DNA of 64,000 bases, from the NCBI RefSeq assembly GCF_963576545.1, contig NC_083655.1, forward strand, positions 16,568,204 through 16,632,203, written 5' to 3'. This DNA is from Limanda limanda (taxonomy: Eukaryota > Chordata > Actinopteri > Pleuronectiformes > Pleuronectidae). A model generated the notes under the pieces. That model made no database searches. It was not told the DNA's origin and saw nothing but the letters and a program-made list of their open reading frames with translations. Below, one piece after another: positions 1 to 12,685 of this stretch (positions within the stretch are counted from its first letter, which is position 1; each line of letters starts with the position of its first letter). A program made the translations under genes and the position numbers.

Positions 1-1330
1 TTAACTGTGGGGGAGGAAGAAGGCAGGGGGTTATCGGGGAAGTGATTTTCCATGTGGGTGAGTCGGACTTCAGACCTCGGTGAGCAGAGTGCAAGCCGGG
101 GCGCTCACTGCGGCGTGCCAGGTTTGGCACCATGCGGGTATGTAACACCTCGGTGTCAGAGCGCTGCTGAGGCCCAAATATAACCTGGACACTCTGACGT
201 TGCCGGGTTCTCCCCTTCTCATGTCAGAAGCATCTCAGCTGTGTCCGGGGGTGATGAACCATCGCACAGTGTCAACAAGGAAATAACCCTGACAGTGAAT
301 CAGTTTAAAGAAAATGAAAGCAGGAAGACGCTAAACAAGGGATTTTCCCTAATGAGTCTTAATTTGTTGCTTAAGACAATTACTTTAGATCAGTAAGACA
401 TATTTTGCCTATCTATATAGGAACAGTATGAGTTTTCAAAACAAACAGATTAGTTAAAGTCAGCTTATGAAAGAAGAGATTACATATCCTTAAATATTTA
501 TCGGTAAACAACAATAATTCCCTGCCTTAATATGAATAGGTTTGACTTTGACCTTGTAGAGCTAGATCAAGCAGGGTGTTGCTGAAATGGAAAAACACAA
601 TGTATTCACATACTACTGATCACAGTTTTTAATGTGTGAATATCTGAAGGTGAGGGTTAGGGTTTGGGGATTACCTGGTTTATAGTTTGACCAATCACGT
701 TTGAGCAGGCTTTGACTATCTTCAGGTAAACAATCTGTGTTAAAAAAGGTGCAACACATTGACAGAAATGCATTAGCTATTAGTGTTTTAATTTGTCTGC
801 ATCCATATGTATATGGCTTTTTATGTACATTAGCCAAAATGTCGCACAGACCTAAAAGTATTTTGCTTTGTGTGAAGATACATTCCAACTCGTTTGGACT
901 CATCAGATTGTAATCAGTGTACCGCTAATGGATCACTACATCCACAAAACATTGGCAGTTAACCCCAGCAGCTAATTGGACATCAGACAACAGCCAATGG
1001 GCTCAGAGATTGGCCTGGTGGAGCATATAGTTATGTGTAATTGCATGTTATGACTTTTTTCCTGATATGTGCAGCTGCAGATTTATATAAACATGGGCCG
1101 ACAATGCGATGATACGTGTCAAGCCAGACATCTGTAACCTCCAGGTCGGTATTTGCTGAATTGACTTTCAAAACTCTATAATTCTGTAAAAAGAGAAAAC
1201 ATGTGATGGTTTTCATCCCCCACCTCAAATATGCATGATTACAGGATGGTAGGAGTCCTAGAGACAGCTGGTGAATCCATGGAGATGTGAGTTAACAACT
1301 CAGTCACCTCCCTCAATAATTCCTCTTAAA
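1..1330. other. Unassigned non-coding sequence, left edge
   Basis: No gene or repeat family recognised. Bases 60-260 are GC-richer with several CpG, and the rest is AT-rich. Open frames here (96 and 65 residues, minus strand) have no recognisable domain and are in the range expected by chance. Confidence 0.6.
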
Positions 1331-1332
1331 TT

Positions 1333-1346
1333 CCCCCCCCCCCCCC
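1333..1346. repeat. Poly-C tract (C14)
   Basis: An uninterrupted run of 14 C lies just left of a GC-richer block. The minus strand is G14. It is prone to length slippage and sequencing error. Confidence 0.95.
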
Positions 1347-1349
1347 AGC

Positions 1350-2200
1350 AAAGCCCGAGCTGCTCCAGAGAAGCAGAGACATTGAGCACTAATTAGATGC
1401 GCTGTGCTCGGAGACTTCTCCTGCACCGCGGAGAGCAGCTGTGAACGGCCCAAAGACGGTGTATTCATTAAGATCCTTGCCTCTGTAATCACATGTAACC
1501 CTGGTGGCCGGGGATCAAATCCCTCCACACGTCTCTCTCCTGTGCTCTCCCCCCCACTCGTCGCAGGGTGACTGGCTAAAAAGAGATAAAACGGCGAAGA
1601 GGTTTGCATGGAGACTTCATTCTGCAACACTGTCAATAAGTGTGTCCCTGCATGCGAGTATTCTAATAAACCCCCGATCCCTGTATTGTCTCGTCTCATG
1701 CAACACCCTGGCAACACGGTGCTCGGGTCTAAACACCTCGGAGAGCTAACCTTTTCCCTTTTCCTCTGTCGCCGGCTCCCTAAAGAGGAAATCACCCTGA
1801 AGGAAATTGTATTGTTACAGCTGCGGCGGCCTGCATATTAAACTACCTGCAGCCTGGCATACCTGTAAATAACAGCCATTCCCGGTCTGTCAGCTACTTT
1901 ACGTTTTCACAAGTGCCAAGTGGTTGGAAATTAAACGCTCCCTAGTTATCTTTCAACAGAAGGTGGAGGACTGCGACACATGCACCGCTGCCTGCACGCT
2001 GCTGCGCTAATTGATTCCAGCCATGCAGCAACAGGACGAATTGTTTGGGAGAACAATTGTGCAAAGAAGGGAAGGCAGCATATGCGGCCTTTAGATTTAT
2101 GTGCATCAAAATAAAGACGACAAAAAAAAAAAGTCTGCTGGCGCTCTGCCTTTTGCCTGTCAGGCAATTGCTTATGGCTAATGATATCAGGGAGAGGGAT
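1350..2200. promoter_or_regulatory. Candidate conserved non-coding block
   Basis: This is balanced-composition unique sequence with retained CpG and many compact AT cores set in GC context: CTAATTAG near 1391, ATTCATTAAG near 1465, CTAATTGATT near 2008, GCTAATGATATC near 2176. That texture is typical of vertebrate developmental enhancers. No repeat family is recognised and the open frames inside (up to 160 residues) look random. The call is inferred from texture only; alignment to another fish genome would decide. Confidence 0.3.
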
Positions 2201-2270
2201 ACAGGGAGAGGTGCTGCTGTGGGTTTATGTGTGTATATGAATGAGGTGGGGAGTGTTTGGGTGTGCTTTC

Positions 2271-2287
2271 AAAAAAAAAAAAAAAAA
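2271..2287. repeat. Poly-A tract (A17)
   Basis: Seventeen consecutive A follow TGTGTGCTTTC. No retroposon body is visible upstream and I see no target-site duplication, so I treat it as a simple repeat, not a SINE or LINE tail. Confidence 0.9.
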
Positions 2288-2289
2288 GG

Positions 2290-2790
2290 GAAGTGAGTGG
2301 CAATTTGCATAGGATTGATGCACAGCACACCGCGGTGCCAGCAGGAGCAATGCAGCACGGTTGTTAAAGCCGTGTCTCAGCCCTTTGTACATGTGCACAG
2401 TTTCCCTCTAAGCGAGAGCTGCAGATCACTCGACTGCATTCACAGGAGGTGCTGCATCTCTAGCAAAATACACAGAATGCAAGTACGAGTGTTTGTAAGT
2501 TATATATTTCACCAGTCGTTCCAGGTAATGCTCGGCTGCGACACCTTATTCCTCCGTAACTAACAGAAGGACGCTCCGTCCCGTTATATTCACTTTTCTT
2601 TCCACGACTTTGGCCCGACCCTGCAGCGTCTCGGCCGCCCAGGAAGCAGGGAGCCTCGGCAAATTAGATTAAGATACTGTGTGAAACACTGGTTCATTCC
2701 ATAATGCTCTATCGACATTGGCAGCTGCCAATACAATTCTCGAGATCCACATCATCGTCCCGAGTGGACTGAACAGCGCTGTCAGGTCAC
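2290..2790. promoter_or_regulatory. Candidate conserved non-coding block
   Basis: The sequence is unique and moderately GC-rich. It has motifs such as ATTTGCATAG near 2313 (octamer-like), AAATTAGATTAAGAT near 2661 and the palindrome TTGGCAGCTGCCAA near 2719. No coding potential is recognised. The regulatory call is an inference from composition and motifs. Confidence 0.25.
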
Positions 2791-2854
2791 GCAGCGGGCT
2801 GGAGGGTGCTGTGGGCTGCAGGAAGGAAGAGATACAGGCAAAGTCATGTGTAGC

Positions 2855-2857
<3 letters not shown>

Positions 2858-2886
<29 letters not shown>
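2858..2886. repeat. (CA)14 microsatellite
   Basis: A perfect AC/CA run of about 29 bp. It produces the HTHTHT segment of the 169-residue frame at 2718-3227, which is therefore not a gene. Confidence 0.97.
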
Positions 2887-2889
<3 letters not shown>

Positions 2890-3985
2890 TTAATGCACAT
2901 GCTGTACATATAGTTCATAATAAGCCAGGTTTCAGAGCACGTTCGGCTCACGCAGGTCTCGAACTGAGCAGCAGCCTCTCACATCCACATGGGCAAAGCA
3001 GAGGGCGATGGCAGTGTGATACATATTCTGAGCTACCGCTGTTCCCAGACTGGTGTCACCCTGAGAGAGGAGGCGAGTTCCTGCCTGACCCCTCTCCCCT
3101 CACCCCAGGGCTCTGGATTCTGTGGAACAGTTTTACATATCCAGCCGACCCGTCCATCCACGATGACCTGAGGGCAGAGTGGCAGACGCAGGCAGGGCTT
3201 AACCAAATCTCACGCAGCCTGGCCTGAAAAATGACTCTCCAGGTAATGGAGAGCCTGGATATATGTCCTCCACACCCCCCCCACCACCACCACCATCCCA
3301 GGTGAATTCCACGGATTTTAAAAGGACGCTTTGAATTCTGCGGAGGCTCCACTGAGAACAATCAAGGAACATGGCTGGCTGATTATGTACGGTCGGTGTG
3401 GGGGACATTCTCATTCATGTATGCATCTCAGCATGGGCGGCTCTTTATATTCATCTTATGAATCTGCAGCTCCCTTCAAGACAGACTTCTGAGGAGAGTC
3501 AGCGAGGTGCAGAGCTCCAACGTACATCTATGACATACTGCCTCGTGTGTAGCTGCACCGTGTGCTGTTTCACTTTCTTTACCAGGCATGGGCATGTTAT
3601 GTGTAATTGCCGGGGTCCAGGTGTTACATGGAGCATCTGTAAACATAAATAAAATAGATGGACTCTCGGTGCACAAAATGAAAAAGAACCTCTGGTTTAT
3701 TCCAGGTTTTTTTCCTCCAAAGAGAGAACATGAGCCCATTTTTCCTCTGAACCCTGTTGCACAGAGGATATTGATACCAGCCCAGTCAACACTTGCACAA
3801 GAGCGCCCCCCTCCTGTAGTGAGTCATAAATCAATTACCCCTTTTGCCTTGAAGCAAAGTAGTTTTCCCCAAAACAAAACCCAGAATAAAATGTACATGT
3901 TCTGTTCCTCTGTTGTTATATTGAATGATGATTCACATTTATCCAAATTAGAAATGTATTGGTAATGTCTTTTACGACCCATTAT
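2890..3985. other. Unassigned non-coding sequence
   Basis: No gene recognised. At about 3273-3298 there is a C-run followed by CCA triplets, giving G-runs on the minus strand. The sequence from 3560 to 3960 is ordinary AT-rich DNA. Confidence 0.6.
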
Positions 3986-3989
3986 TTAA

Positions 3990-4330
3990 ATCACAGGATG
4001 CACTCAGAGTGTCCATTCACGTATATAACACTCTATAATACTAATAACAACAATGCAACATTTAAATAGGCCCTTTAAAAACAAAGTGCCTCACAAAGAG
4101 GACAAATATACAAAACAAATGTATTAAACAAATATAAAACATCAAGGACAAGAAGCAAATTAGTATAATGGCATTTAAAATCAAAGGCAGCAGATAAAAT
4201 AATACATCATTTTAAAGTATTTGGTCAAAAGAAAAGGACAAAAAGATAATAGCTAAATATAATCAAGTAAATGGCATTCAGTCAAAGTATGTTTTAAGGG
4301 ATTAAATAGAAGTTAAGTCTGATTTCCTCA
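3990..4330. repeat. A-rich decayed dispersed repeat (family uncertain)
   Basis: The segment opens with a small-triplet AT stretch (ATAATACTAATAACAACAATG), then AAAGTGCCTCACAAAG, then a long A-rich body, and ends GTATGTTTTAAGGGAT. This order resembles a common teleost repeat whose copies begin near an AAGCGCTTTACA-like box and end near GTGGGTTTTAAG. Divergence is heavy and no ends or duplications can be placed. Confidence 0.4.
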
Positions 4331-4612
4331 GACTAATCATCATTGTGTGTAGCGTTTGTGACTCACATCTTTTCAATCAATGCGGCCATTTTCAAAAAAT
4401 AAAGCACAAATGTGGCGTCTCCTTATTCTCCAAGCAGGCAAGCCGTCCAAAGACATATTTGAAAAAAAACTTAGTGATGTTTCATATTCCACAAAACTGA
4501 TCTTATTTGATTTGCTACCAGAGGCTGACATTGCTTATTATGTGTACAGCTATTGAATGTGCCAGCGAGCTCCTTTAGAGCAGCGGGTGACATGTTGCCT
4601 CATTACCATGAT

Positions 4613-5080
<468 letters not shown>

Positions 5081-5082
5081 GT

Positions 5083-5517
5083 CTAATTGTCTGGTATGTT
5101 CAGATCAGGTCTGACTGTGCTCATGTCTCTGTTCACGCACATCCATTCCTCAGGTCTGTCACGGAACATTTGGGACCATGTCTCGTTGGTATCGGATAAT
5201 CTGGACGTGCTCTGAAAGTCCCGTTGGAACTGAGGCGCACAGTCCACATCAACTCCAGATGTCAGTATCTTGCCTAAATATAAATCAGTGTGTGTATTAG
5301 TAATATCAAGGATGTGTGATATAATATTTATCCGTTCATTCCAGTCGTTACGTTTAAATGTTTGGACCTGAAATTCCTCTTGAGATGTCAAACCACTGCC
5401 AATTCTATTATTTTCAGTTAAACAGGCCGTTTTGTTTCTGGCACTAATACCTTTATTTGTCATTGTCTTTGCATGCTGGGATGTGAGTGTTTCTATAAAG
5501 GACATGAGGAGAAACAT
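5083..5517 (-). other. Open reading frame, 144 residues, coding status unknown
   Basis: This is one of the longest frames not built on a simple repeat or an evident dispersed repeat. The conceptual product starts with a short hydrophobic stretch (MFLLMSFIE) and is otherwise polar, with several W, D and N residues. I recognise no domain. The start codon has C/T-rich upstream bases without a purine at -3, a weak initiation context. No promoter, splice or polyadenylation context stands out. By my rough estimate a 64 kb AT-rich window should hold one or two frames this long by chance. Confidence 0.12.
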
Positions 5518-6510
5518 GGAGAATTTATAAACCCTGCTGTTAGGAAATGATTTATGTTGTGATTACATTTAACTGTGCGTTCGCCAGCTCGCCAAGGTTT
5601 CTATTTGCCGAGTTGTGAAGTTGCTGTTACGACTTTTGTGTGTTCATAAGCTTTGATGGCAGAGTTTGGAAAAACATGGACGCTGTATCGAGTGTTTGTG
5701 TTCAGAGCGCTTAACTGACACCTTGACCTCTAATAACGTAGAGCGGTGAAAAAGAATCAGGGGCGACAGGCGGATAAATAATTTAAAATTGAATTACGTT
5801 AATCATAAAATCGTCCGTATTGGCGAAAACAGTCTGGTGCTTGTGAAAGATGGAGAAAAAATGTATCATTTGATAAGTTCACAATAGAAGCTACAATTTA
5901 GAGTTGATTATGATGTTTTGAAAACTGGTTTATAAGTGATGACGTCAGCAACCCATGAATTTGGTTTGGTTTTCTTAGAAAAAGCTAAATCCAAATAATT
6001 TTATCTAGCCTCATGTATTTAAACCAGATGAGGTTATACAGACATGCCATAGATAGAGCTCTTAGACAATTAACCCTAGCTTTATGTCCTCGTCCGGCCC
6101 GGGTACCACATACTGTGTCCTGCTGCGGTAAATACTCGTACCCAATTAGTACACTACTTATTTCTGATTACTACAGAACTACACCCTCCCTGCAGAATTA
6201 GGACGATTTAACTCTGTTCAAATATTTACGTCTTCACTTGCACACAATGGGCTCGAGGCTAAGAGCCACAGGCGGCCTGAGAGACGGACTAAAACATTGT
6301 TGCTCACAGATATGTTAACAGGCTCATCCTCTGTTACAGGGAGACCAACCCCTTACAGACAAGACACTATGGTGGGTGTTAAAATGAGGGTGGTACCTTT
6401 GACAGAAACAATCTCATAACTGTATATAAACTCATGGTTTGTCATTCATGATTTCATTCCATTTCCTGTCGTGTAATTCTCTTTTCACCTGCCTGAGACA
6501 ACTGAGTCCA
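5518..6510. other. Unassigned non-coding sequence
   Basis: AT-rich with scattered CpG. An isolated TGACGTCA palindrome (CRE consensus) sits at 5940-5947. No gene and no clear repeat family is seen before the L2 fragment to the right. Confidence 0.55.
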
Positions 6511-6514
6511 CATA

Positions 6515-6790
6515 AATTACATTTAGTCCAAAATACAGCAGCCAGACTTCACATTAAATCTAATAAAGTATATTAGCTTCTCTTAGTAAATCTTAGAATA
6601 GATTTTTATTACTGACGTCCAAGGCCCACTTTGGATCTTTTGTTACCATATGTGCCGGTTCGTAGGCTGAGGTCCACTATAAAATCTGTCACTATACGAG
6701 CCAGAAATAAATTATCATAAGAGGAAGTTGAGTATTTGCCTCCCTCCAGCTGCACTGATGCAGTACAATCTGTACTCTGGGAGGTCAGAA
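6515..6790 (+). mobile_element. L2-type LINE fragment (reverse transcriptase C-terminal part), decayed
   Basis: A conceptual translation around 6525-6560 reads VQNTAARLHIKSN. That corresponds to the VQNxAARLLT signature near the end of L2-clade reverse transcriptases. Downstream there are broken matches to the rest of that region (a T-R-A-R-N-K segment near 6698), interrupted by stops and frameshifts. 5' truncation and heavy decay fit an old copy. No 3' tail or target duplication could be placed. Confidence 0.6.
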
Positions 6791-6799
6791 GTTAATGAA

Positions 6800-9112
6800 A
6801 TTCCTGTGTTCAGTTAAATAGTCATTTAGTTAATATACTGTGCGCCATACAAACCAGCCATAAATCATCCTAATTTAATAAATGTAGGAATAATGATGAG
6901 ACGTCCGGCGAAGACATTTACTCACAGACCTCGTCCCACTTTAATAGTCGCAGTGTAAAACAGGGAGACGTCAGATCGCATTTAAATGGAGATGCATCAC
7001 GGACAAACCGGGTCGAATCCTACCTGAGGATTGAGCTGCGGCTCATGTCACGCTTTCTCTTGTTAGACATGTTTTTATTCCGTGAGGAGCAACAGAACAT
7101 TTCCCAGCCCATTCCAGACCATGGATAAATATTCAGTCAGAACAGTGGAGGTAATTTTTCTTATATATTCTACTTTTTAGCCCAAAATCAGCAAAATAAC
7201 AGTTTCTACGTATCCAGGGGCAGATCCAGAGGAAGGGTCAGAGGTGGCACTGGCCCCCGCTGAGTCTGATTGGTCGGTGCCCTTTTTCTATCAGTAGTTT
7301 TTAACCTACTGATACCTCAGCCAAAGCATGTATGGTAATATGTATTTACCAAAAGTAAAATAAAGGGTGCAATGTTATATAGACCATAATGGAAGTATGA
7401 GTAATTCAAAAAATATATCAAGCGAGCAAAAAAAAAGTCTGCTCTATATCTATAGCTTGCAGGATGAATTATATAAGAAATACACTTTAATGTTACAAGC
7501 ATCACTCAGTCACGGGCACAATAGTATGAAGGTGGTGTTTGTATGAATCCAAATGCTGAATATAATTTTTGATGTGGGACTGAATGGAAGCTGTTGTTCA
7601 GGAGAATTGAAAAATAGATTTATGCCTACAACCAACCAGCAGGGGTCCTTTTTTTGATTTCAGCCCTACATGTGCACTGAGTGAAGTAATAAGAAAAAAG
7701 AAATTGAGCTGATTGAGTTCAAAGCGGGGAAAAAATGAAGGTCAGCACAGAAAGACTGGAAATACTTTCTTTGATATTAAGTGTCTGAATTTTTTATTAT
7801 TATTTCCAAACCCACGAGGTGCTCATGTCAACTGGCATTTTCTTTTCAAAGCATCTACCCCAGGCAGTGTTTCATTATAAAATAGTGCCCCCTAATGGAT
7901 CTAACGTTATGGTGCTTCTATAAGAAAGCTCATGAGACACAGAATTGTATTACAAGAAAGAAGATAGTCAGTGAACATTGGAATAAGCTGAAGCGTTAAG
8001 ATGTCAGACGATACTTTAATAAACAGGCTCCACTATAGCAGGAGCTTCTGGAGCAGACAGACAACCATCCACTGCCCCTTCCTTTATCAGCATCACAAAA
8101 AGCCCATTTGGCAGAACAATAAATAAAGATTGACTGTAAACATCCAGCACAAAAGATTAATCAATGAAATCCATTTGCCTTTTCAAGCCTCAAAATGCCA
8201 GGGAGTACAAAAACAAATTTCTCAGTGTCCTATCAAAATAAACCTGCTAATTCCTTGTGACATTTCCCGGCAATATCCCTTCGCTATGCAAATGTATTCG
8301 CGCAATCTGATTTGAACAAATGTCACAACAACTGGACGGACGTCTTGTTCTCTACTTTTTATCTTGTCTCGCTGAAAGCAATCAGGTGAATGAGCCCTAT
8401 AGGAACAGACGTCTGGGGGAAAAAGAAACAACCCTCCCACACGTGTTGTGATCAGAGCTGGATGTTCATGGTTTGGACATCACACCCAGTCCACATAGTG
8501 TTACATTGGCCCTGCATGTTGGTGCAGCTATCTCTAAAAAAAGTCTCCTGCGTGGTGTAGCCTACTCCTCCCATTTGTAACAAGACTTTCCTCTCCAGAG
8601 GAGCCACTGTAAAAGTTCAAAGCTCAGGCTGCGAGCAGCATGCGGTCGACTCTCACCCAGTACAGCCTGTCTGCTTGTTCGGCTGCTGGGGCACATCAGT
8701 TTAGCTGGGCTGAGATCTGAAGGCCGGGAGAGAAACAGCGTCCAGGAGGGGCCGCGTGGCAGGGGTTAGAAAGCAGACAGAAATATCTGCACTGTCTCTG
8801 CACAGGAACGCTGCAGTTATTGTCCAGGAAATGTGCACAAATACTGGTTTGTGCAAGCTCTCTTTCTTAAAAGGTGGCCAGACCTCTAAAGCTAAACAGT
8901 GAACGTCAAATAGCCGAATCCACAGAACCTTCTGGAGCTCGTCTGAGTCACTGTGAACGGCTCTGGCACTGAAACGGCCCTCGAGGGCTAATTAATTTTC
9001 CAAGCTGACAAAGTGACACAGTGCACTGCTAAGTAGAAACGCTCAGGATAGCATATACTGTACGACACACCCACAGACATGACGTTCCAGTGATCAGCCG
9101 ACAACACAACAC
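6800..9112. other. Unassigned non-coding sequence
   Basis: No gene recognised. A segment at 7215-7285 resembles the edge of a dispersed repeat but cannot be bounded. Bases 8620-8830 are GC-richer unique sequence, a possible weak conserved element. The remainder is AT-rich filler. Confidence 0.55.
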
Positions 9113-9131
9113 ATACACACACACACACACA
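9113..9131. repeat. Short (AC)n microsatellite
   Basis: About nine AC units, with imperfect CA-rich sequence to the left from about 9100. Confidence 0.9.
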
Positions 9132-10077
<946 letters not shown>

Positions 10078-10094
10078 TCGACAACAACCAAATG

Positions 10095-10530
10095 ACTAAC
10101 GTCCTGCACAATAAATCCCATGAATAGAAGAAGAATATAATAAAATAAGGTTAGAAATAAAACGCTTAATATTGAATAAAAAACAACTTCAGGACAAATG
10201 AAAGTCTGAGGAAACAAGTGGGTCTTCAGTTAGCTCTAAATATATCTCTGGAAGGGGGACATTTAACTACAAATGCACAATTGCCCAACCCCTAAGCCTT
10301 GACCGGGACACAGCCAGACGCAAAGAGGGGGAAGTGGGCTGAAGAACATTTAATGCTTTAAAAAAACTAATAAGATCCATAAAACCTAATTGAGTTATAC
10401 CAGAAGCCACTGCAGGGGAGCAAGTACAGGTGGGGTGATGTCTGTCTTCCTGGGAGCAGTTAGCAGTCTGGCTGCAGCCATCTGCATGAGCTGATTGAGA
10501 GCATTGTTGTATAAATGGAATATGAGCTTC
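10095..10530 (+). repeat. Decayed teleost dispersed repeat
   Basis: The segment contains, in order, AAGTGGGTCTTCAG, TTTAATGCTTTAAAAA, ATAAGATCCATAAAACC, CAGAAGCCACTGCAGG, GTACAGGTGGGGTGATGT and GTCTGGCTGCAGCCA. These boxes occur in the same order in a very common fish repeat of unknown class, whose typical wording includes 'gaagccagtg', 'caggtgtgatgt' and 'gtctggctgcagc'. No open frame survives. Confidence 0.65.
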
Positions 10531-12060
10531 TCTTTCCCATACAGCATCAGAACCTGTGCAAACCAAGAGACGGGGAAAAATCTAAACACAGAAATTGTGT
10601 GGAATGGTATAATGTGGTTTCCTCACGATGTTATCATACATGTTTCCGAAATATCCAAGAGGACATGACCTCATCATTCTCATTGGAAGTTATATGAGAT
10701 AAATATATTGACATAAAAGTGTACGTTAATATAAAATGCCCCTTAACGAAGCACTTTCTTTCATATTCTAAGTCGCTTGGATGAAAAGTAGGTCTAACAT
10801 CATTTTGATCCGTGTTTAGAGAAACCCTTGTTTCCCCTCTGAGCTCAGCTTGACGCAGGGGCAGGAATTGAAAGTCATGCATGTGTGAAAATTGCATAAC
10901 CACTGATGTGTAATGTCGTAGTAAGGGGAAGTAAAGTTGTTTTTTTCTTTTTATATTCCTCCAGCTCAGGAGACTGTCCCCTAATATTTAAGGTTTCATG
11001 TTGGGCACAATTCAAAGAGGTCTGTATTCATGTGTCGGATGAGTGAGCGAATTTCACCCTCATCAAGTCTGGAACATCTTTAAATCCTCCGCTGCTCCAC
11101 ATGCAGCAGGTTGTTGGCCTCCGTCAGTTCGGATCTTCAAGGACTTTATGATTCACAATTTAATGTGCCAAGCTGAGAGTTTGCAAACTCATACTGTGCA
11201 GCCCTGCTGTATGAGGCTGTGTGATTCTCCTCCTCCACTCTGCCTGCTATTAGCCTGCTATATAACCCACACTGATAATGTTTATGGAAGTTTCATTGCT
11301 TTTGTTGGACGGTTAAACTGGTGCTTGTGGTTTATGAGGTCGTGCCGTTTTCTAAAGAGTCTCGACCAGGGGTTTCGTGGAGTGCAGCTTATCTGGATTC
11401 ACACGCTTTAACCTCCGTCTCTTAATGATACAAACACAAGCACACTCGATAAAAGTTAAGTGGTGAGGGGCAGATCAGTCAAGAGCCACATAAAGATTTT
11501 AAGTCAGTTTTACTTTTATGAACACTGTGTTTATGATGTTGGACAGATACGGTGTTATTTTTAATAGCAGAGAGGATAAACATCCAATCCACGATGGAGG
11601 AGCTAGCAAATGTATCCAATTATGTATTTTTGATCAAACACAGACCTAAAACTCATTCGTATTAAAGGTTAGTGGTTGGTGCTGATTATATATAGTGTTT
11701 TAAAGTACCTGTGTGATAAGAGAGGCAGCAAAATTTCATCCATCTGTTGAAACAAAACCAGTTTCTTTGGGCTTGTTCGAACCCAAATAAGCCAATTCAA
11801 CCATCATATATGATACGAACATATAATTTTAGAGATAATTGCTTCCTACGTGTGAGGTGGATTAAACTGACCGACGTGCAAATGATGCACTGCAGCATCA
11901 CTGAAGGTTCCCCAGTAGAAGCACAGATTGTTGTGTTATCACTAAGTGCTACCAGGTTGTATAGCTTCACTTTGAGCTTTGCATTGAGCATTCGCTCGAT
12001 TCCTACAAGCCGATCAATTAAAGGTGGAATCCAACAACTTGCCAGCTGGGATCCAGTTCG
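10531..12060. other. Unassigned non-coding sequence
   Basis: No gene or repeat family recognised. Bases 11040-11420 hold a 122-residue open frame without domain features. From 11740 a plus-strand frame runs on into the GC-rich and CA-rich DNA downstream and is an artefact of those repeats. Confidence 0.55.
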
Positions 12061-12068
12061 CAGTGACA

Positions 12069-12200
12069 GGGTGGGCAGGTGGGGGGCTGGGGCCGACAGC
12101 GGTAAGGGGGGGAGGGGGGAACAGGGGGACAAAGTGATGGAGCAAAACTGGATGCAGGGCCGCAGCGGGGGAGATGGTGGTGGTGGGGGTGGGAGGGGGG
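12069..12200 (+). repeat. G-rich strand with quadruplex-forming potential
   Basis: Runs of three to seven G recur at short spacing: 12069-12092, 12106-12129 and 12166-12200, separated by one to a few bases. Several four-run windows meet the usual G-quadruplex pattern on the plus strand. This is direct from sequence; folding in the cell is untested. Confidence 0.8.
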
Positions 12201-12337
12201 TGCTGCGGAGTGAGGCGGCCATGTCAGGGGGGCTAACACTAATGATCTCTCAGTATCTGTCAGCTGGGCCTGTCTCAGCAGGTGGAGGGAAACATGTCAG
12301 CTATAGGGAGGCTGCAATCAGGGAGTATACCCAGCAG

Positions 12338-12339
<2 letters not shown>

Positions 12340-12390
<51 letters not shown>

Positions 12391-12410
12391 TGTCTCCCTC
12401 TCATTCCACG

Positions 12411-12460
<50 letters not shown>

Positions 12461-12494
12461 ACACGCACTGCTGTCTCCCTCTCATTCCACGTCT

Positions 12495-12541
<47 letters not shown>

Positions 12542-12564
12542 TGCTGTCTCCCTCTCATTCCACG

Positions 12565-12628
<64 letters not shown>

Positions 12629-12685
12629 ACACGCTCTGCTGTCTCCCTCTCATTCCACGTCTCACACACACACACACACACACAC
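12340..12685 (+). repeat. Composite minisatellite: four spacers embedded in (AC)n
   Basis: Four near-identical spacers of about 28 bp (core CTGCTGTCTCCCTCTCATTC then CACGTCTC) start at 12387, 12468, 12541 and 12636, giving periods of 81, 73 and 95 bp. Each is followed by (TC)0-3 and an (AC)n run. The (AC)n runs before spacers 2, 3 and 4 carry an AAAC interruption at a matching place close to the next spacer, so the whole spacer-plus-array module was duplicated. The 314-residue and 137-residue frames across it are repeat artefacts. Confidence 0.95.

Noticed and set aside
654..672. Telomere-like GGGTTAGGGTTTGGGG
   Set aside because: Only two imperfect units; too short to be an interstitial telomeric repeat.
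1313..1795. 160-residue minus-strand frame
   Set aside because: It begins and ends in random-looking sequence, includes a G-run from the C14 tract, and is contradicted by overlapping plus-strand frames. GC-rich composition explains the lack of stops.
2255..2290. A17 as a retroposon poly-A tail
   Set aside because: No SINE or LINE body, promoter boxes or target duplications were found around it.
5940..5947. TGACGTCA as a functional CRE (also at 56431)
   Set aside because: Single 8-bp matches are expected by chance at this window size, and no promoter context is nearby.
12340..12685. CRISPR-like spacing of four identical spacers
   Set aside because: The conserved units alternate with low-complexity AC arrays, not unique spacers, and the rest of the window is vertebrate-like.
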